Assembly (NCBI RefSeq): GCF_036053395.1 | Contig: NZ_CP107942.1 | Location: 1-64,000, forward strand | Reading direction: 5' to 3' | DNA length: 64,000 bases | Origin: Actinoplanes sp. NBC_00393 | GTDB lineage: Bacteria > Actinomycetota > Actinomycetes > Mycobacteriales > Micromonosporaceae | Part shown: one piece after another, positions 61,277-64,000 of the stretch | Layout: every line of letters begins with the position of its first letter | How positions within the stretch are numbered: the first letter of the stretch is position 1 | The notes under the pieces: generated by a model | Database searches by the model: none | Told to the model about the DNA's origin: nothing | What the model saw: only the letters and a program-made list of their open reading frames with translations | Translations under genes and position numbers: made by a program

Positions 61277-64000
61277 TCAACGATCGCCCTGGCCCTCAGC
61301 CGAGCGGTCCTCCCGGCGGGCGTCATCGCGGTAGGACCGGCTCAGCCCGTCAAGCAGCGCGCCGGAACGAGGCCACCGGCCGCGTACACGGTCCGCCGCC
61401 GCGCTGTACCGGTCCGCGAGTACGCGTTCCTGCGCTCCGCCGTCGTAGACACCGCGGCCTGTGACGCCGCGTTGGTTGATTCTCGCCACAGCGAGATGCT
61501 CGTCGAGGTCGGTGTCTCTGACAATCTCGAGGACATCTCGGACTGGCTCGCTGGGCCACGTGCCGTCGGCGTCGGTGACGGCACCGGACAGCGCATTGCC
61601 CAGGACGCGCGGCAGCACGCGAGCACGGCCGGACGCGGTGAGCTTCTCGCGTACCGATTCCACCCATCGCAGCATGTCTTCGGTGGTCGGCAATTGCCCG
61701 TCAACGGAGCCCGGGAGCGGTGCGCGCCATTCACGCAGGATGGTCCAGGCGGCACTGGACGCCCGTGACGCCGCGCTGTCCGTCGCGTCTTCGCCGGCTG
61801 ATTCGCCGTCGTCTGACGCCGCGTCAGTGTCCGGATCCGGCCGATACATCAACGACACGAGGTCGACGAAGCGTGCGGGATTGCGGGCGAGTTCTCGGTA
61901 CAAAGCCGTCGGTGTCCGGCTGTGGTCGAGAAGCGGCTGATAGAACCACTCGAGGTCTGCGAGCAGCGTGTCGTCCGCGCCGGCTTCTTCCAGACGATCG
62001 AGCACGTGTCCGACCGCGTACTCCGGCGACTGTGCGCGTGAGATGTCTTCGGTCGCCGTGACGGCCGGCGCCTGCAACGCCTGAACAGCCAGTACGAGGT
62101 CAGCGCCGCAGCCAGCATCGCTGAGCAAGTCGATCACCGTCCAGGCCCGGCCGCGCTCGAGCAGACGCCGCGCGACGGTCGGCGTCAGGGCGTCCGGAAC
62201 TCCCAACGGTTGCATGTCACGCCAGAACTGATCTTGCGTGTCCGGCTCCAGGCCGTCCAAGAACCTCAGCAGAGCCTCGTCGATCGCCGCAGTCTGGCAC
62301 AGCGCTGCAGCCTGCGCGGGCCTAGCGGCTACCGTGGCAGCGAGCCACCCTACGTCCTGCTGCTGCCGGTACGCAGCCAGTGCAGCGGCCATCGCGTGCA
62401 GGGGCTGCGACGAGCCCGCGAGGTGCTCGAGGACCGCTGCGTCGTGGTCGGTCGTAACTGAAGCCAGGGTGTAGCCGACGGTCGCCGGGTTCTTGGACGC
62501 CTCGGCAAGTCGAAGGACCGCTGAGAGCCCATCGCTGAGGCAGCGTCGAACCGCTTCGGTCCTCGCGGACGCAAGCGCCTCCAGATCGGCGTCCTTGCGG
62601 CCGAGTTTGAGCCCGCGTCGAGAAGGCCGCCAGGAGAACAGCTCGGCATCGTCGGGTTGGCTCCCCGGGAGGGCGTAGGTGTCCAGGAACGCTTCGAGGG
62701 GCTGGAGGGCCTGATCGGGCAGCGCCCAGCCCGCGTCCGGGTGCTGGCGGTGCATCGTGACCCTCTCCGCGAGGCTGGCGAGGGCGGTGCGACGGCCCTC
62801 CTCCGGCAGGTCGGGCCATGTGGTCTCGGCTACGTGGAGCAGCGCGAGCCTGCCGGGCTCCCGGAATCGGTCGACGAGGGCGAAGGCGGCGGCGAGCCGG
62901 TTCGGATCGGCGCTGACGTCATCGGCGATGCGCGCGGCCAGGGCGTCCAGTGCGTCAACGATGTCGTTAACGGTGGCGTGCGGCGGACGCGGCCAGTCTC
63001 GGAACTCCGGGCCGCTGACCAGGATCATCCCTCGGTTTGCATGGTTGACGAGGTCGAGCGCGAGGCGCCAAGCGGCCATCGGCGCGACAGTCCGGACGGC
63101 GTCGAGCGCAGCGATACGCGCCGCCGCGTCTCCCGCGCCTTGCGGGATCCGCAAGTGCAGCGCAGCAGCCAGTGAGGCGCTGGGCCGGTTGGCGAGCCGC
63201 CCGCCCGGGTCCCGCTCGGCGAGGCGGCCGAGCACCACCGCCACCCGCGACAGCAGCGCAGGCGACCAGGCGAGGCTCTCCAGCGCCCACAGCAGCGGGG
63301 AATGGGCACTTCCGCTGCCTAGCCCGAAGTCGTCGGGCGTCTCGGCGAACAACGACATCACCGGCCGGTCGGTTCCGTCGAGGGAACGCTCGACACTCGC
63401 GAGGAAGCTCTCGGGCGCCGCCTCCGCCAGCAGGGGCAGCAGATCAACGACTGCATGCCAGCGCGCGGCGTCAGCGTCGTGGAGCAACTGACGGACGACC
63501 CGGGACGCGCACTGCTGACCGGTGAGACCGCCGGGAAGTTCACGGTCGCCGACGACCGCGCCGAGGATCGCCGTGGTCGTAGCCATCCCGCGGCGCAGCG
63601 TATGGGAGTGCCGTCGACGCGGCCCGCCGGTCTCGCTGAGCGAGGCAATGATGCGCTCTCGTGCGGTGAACCCTGAGGCGGGGTCGCTCTCGCCCAGCAC
63701 GCCCGGTGCCAGCGACTGGAACGCATCAAGATCCTCGGCCGTCAGGGCGTGGCTCAGCGCGTCCCATGCATCCACCGGATCGGCGAACTCCCATCGTCGG
63801 TCTCTCAACAGCAGCGGCGCGTCCTCACCTGATGTCAGCATGCTCAGGTCCCGGGCAGTCGCCCGCCAGCCACGGTCAGTCAAGCTCTGCAGCGCTTCCA
63901 GGTCGCCTGGGGCGTCGTCGGCCCAGGCGCCGGCGAGCAGCAGCGGAGCGAGCAGGTTCGCCGTGGTGTCCAAGGCCCACGGCGGCTGGCGGAGCCAGCC
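61277..64000 (-). CDS. Large helical-repeat protein, partial (over 900 aa)
   Basis: The frame runs from the right edge of the window to a stop at 61277. The in-frame TTG at 63971-63973 is not the true start, because the coding frame continues without a stop to base 64000 (WLRQPPWA precedes it). About 907 residues of Ala/Leu/Arg/Asp-rich helical repeats resemble HEAT/armadillo-type solenoids; an acidic spacer (DAASDDGESAGEDATD) lies near residue 725 of the visible part. This could be the C-terminal sensor half of a large NTPase or a stand-alone scaffold. No catalytic motif. Confidence 0.65.
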   Translation of the reverse strand, partial: GWLRQPPWALDTTANLLAPLLLAGAWADDAPGDLEALQSLTDRGWRATARDLSMLTSGEDAPLLLRDRRWEFADPVDAWDALSHALTAEDLDAFQSLAPGVLGESDPASGFTARERIIASLSETGGPRRRHSHTLRRGMATTTAILGAVVGDRELPGGLTGQQCASRVVRQLLHDADAARWHAVVDLLPLLAEAAPESFLASVERSLDGTDRPVMSLFAETPDDFGLGSGSAHSPLLWALESLAWSPALLSRVAVVLGRLAERDPGGRLANRPSASLAAALHLRIPQGAGDAAARIAALDAVRTVAPMAAWRLALDLVNHANRGMILVSGPEFRDWPRPPHATVNDIVDALDALAARIADDVSADPNRLAAAFALVDRFREPGRLALLHVAETTWPDLPEEGRRTALASLAERVTMHRQHPDAGWALPDQALQPLEAFLDTYALPGSQPDDAELFSWRPSRRGLKLGRKDADLEALASARTEAVRRCLSDGLSAVLRLAEASKNPATVGYTLASVTTDHDAAVLEHLAGSSQPLHAMAAALAAYRQQQDVGWLAATVAARPAQAAALCQTAAIDEALLRFLDGLEPDTQDQFWRDMQPLGVPDALTPTVARRLLERGRAWTVIDLLSDAGCGADLVLAVQALQAPAVTATEDISRAQSPEYAVGHVLDRLEEAGADDTLLADLEWFYQPLLDHSRTPTALYRELARNPARFVDLVSLMYRPDPDTDAASDDGESAGEDATDSAASRASSAAWTILREWRAPLPGSVDGQLPTTEDMLRWVESVREKLTASGRARVLPRVLGNALSGAVTDADGTWPSEPVRDVLEIVRDTDLDEHLAVARINQRGVTGRGVYDGGAQERVLADRYSAAADRVRGRWPRSGALLDGLSRSYRDDARREDRSAEGQGDR

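Noticed and set aside
61195..61464. Plus-strand ORF starting TDEQMYDPDSEP
   Set aside because: Begins protein-like but has no ribosome site and soon runs antisense to the large helical-repeat gene.
1..64000. CRISPR array, tRNA or rRNA genes
   Set aside because: I looked for regularly spaced repeats and for tRNA-like stems with CCA-adjacent ends and saw none.

Overview
This is high-GC actinobacterial DNA. GTG starts, 4-base ATGA/GTGA gene overlaps, an Scr1-type XRE regulator paired with a DUF397 protein, an F420-dependent LLM oxidoreductase and an FxLD class I lanthipeptide cluster together point to a filamentous actinomycete. Micromonosporaceae is my best guess, but no marker gene proves it. 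I see no rRNA, tRNA or CRISPR array. The window is an accessory region: defence genes, a natural-product cluster, a conjugation module and insertion sequences lie side by side.

Layout. 1-7.2 kb: the 3' end of a multigene defence operon, ending in a 1,783-residue HerA-type ATPase (most like MAD8 of the methylation-associated defence system, or alternatively DptH). 7.5-9.2 kb: a three-gene set led by a WXG-type (type VII secretion-like) protein. 9.06-17.5 kb, minus strand: an FxLD lanthipeptide operon in the order small Cys protein, PCMT-like methyltransferase, precursor, LanB, LanC, stand-alone elimination-type protein, helical-repeat protein. Its likely control region faces an XRE/DUF397 pair (17.8-18.9 kb). 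18.95-25.4 kb: two XRE-helical-repeat regulators, each overlapping an enzyme gene (GNAT; LLM oxidoreductase). One is split by a 216-bp IS21-like miniature element with a perfect 6-bp target duplication. There is also an IS110 remnant and a frameshifted gene.

25.3-46.3 kb looks like an integrated conjugative element or plasmid-derived module. The minus-strand half carries a GGDEF protein behind a hairpin that hides its ribosome binding site, DprA, an ArdC-like antirestriction protein, small hypotheticals and a DNA methyltransferase. The plus-strand half carries a VirB2-like pilin, a VirB6/TrbL-like membrane protein, a PrgI-like protein, VirB4, a TraD/TraG coupling ATPase, a replication-relaxation protein, a winged-helix protein, a DUF4192 protein and a cell-wall hydrolase. 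A recurring CTGTCAG/CTGACAG motif sits in five intergenic regions between 29.8 and 41.4 kb and is a good candidate for a shared operator. No relaxase, integrase or origin was recognised.

46.5-64 kb is a second accessory tract: DUF4839 and hypothetical proteins, then a markedly AT-richer 1,485-residue NACHT-type NTPase with an HTH-like N-terminus, divergent from a previously easy-to-miss 55-residue membrane/arginine-rich ORF and a 905-residue four-TM protein. An intact IS3-family element (57.1-58.4 kb, 3-bp target duplication) has replaced the last residues of a small membrane protein gene. A TetR-like regulator, two tiny membrane proteins and a large helical-repeat protein running off the right edge complete the window. 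The NTPase locus and the motif-bearing conjugation module are the best places to look for something undescribed.
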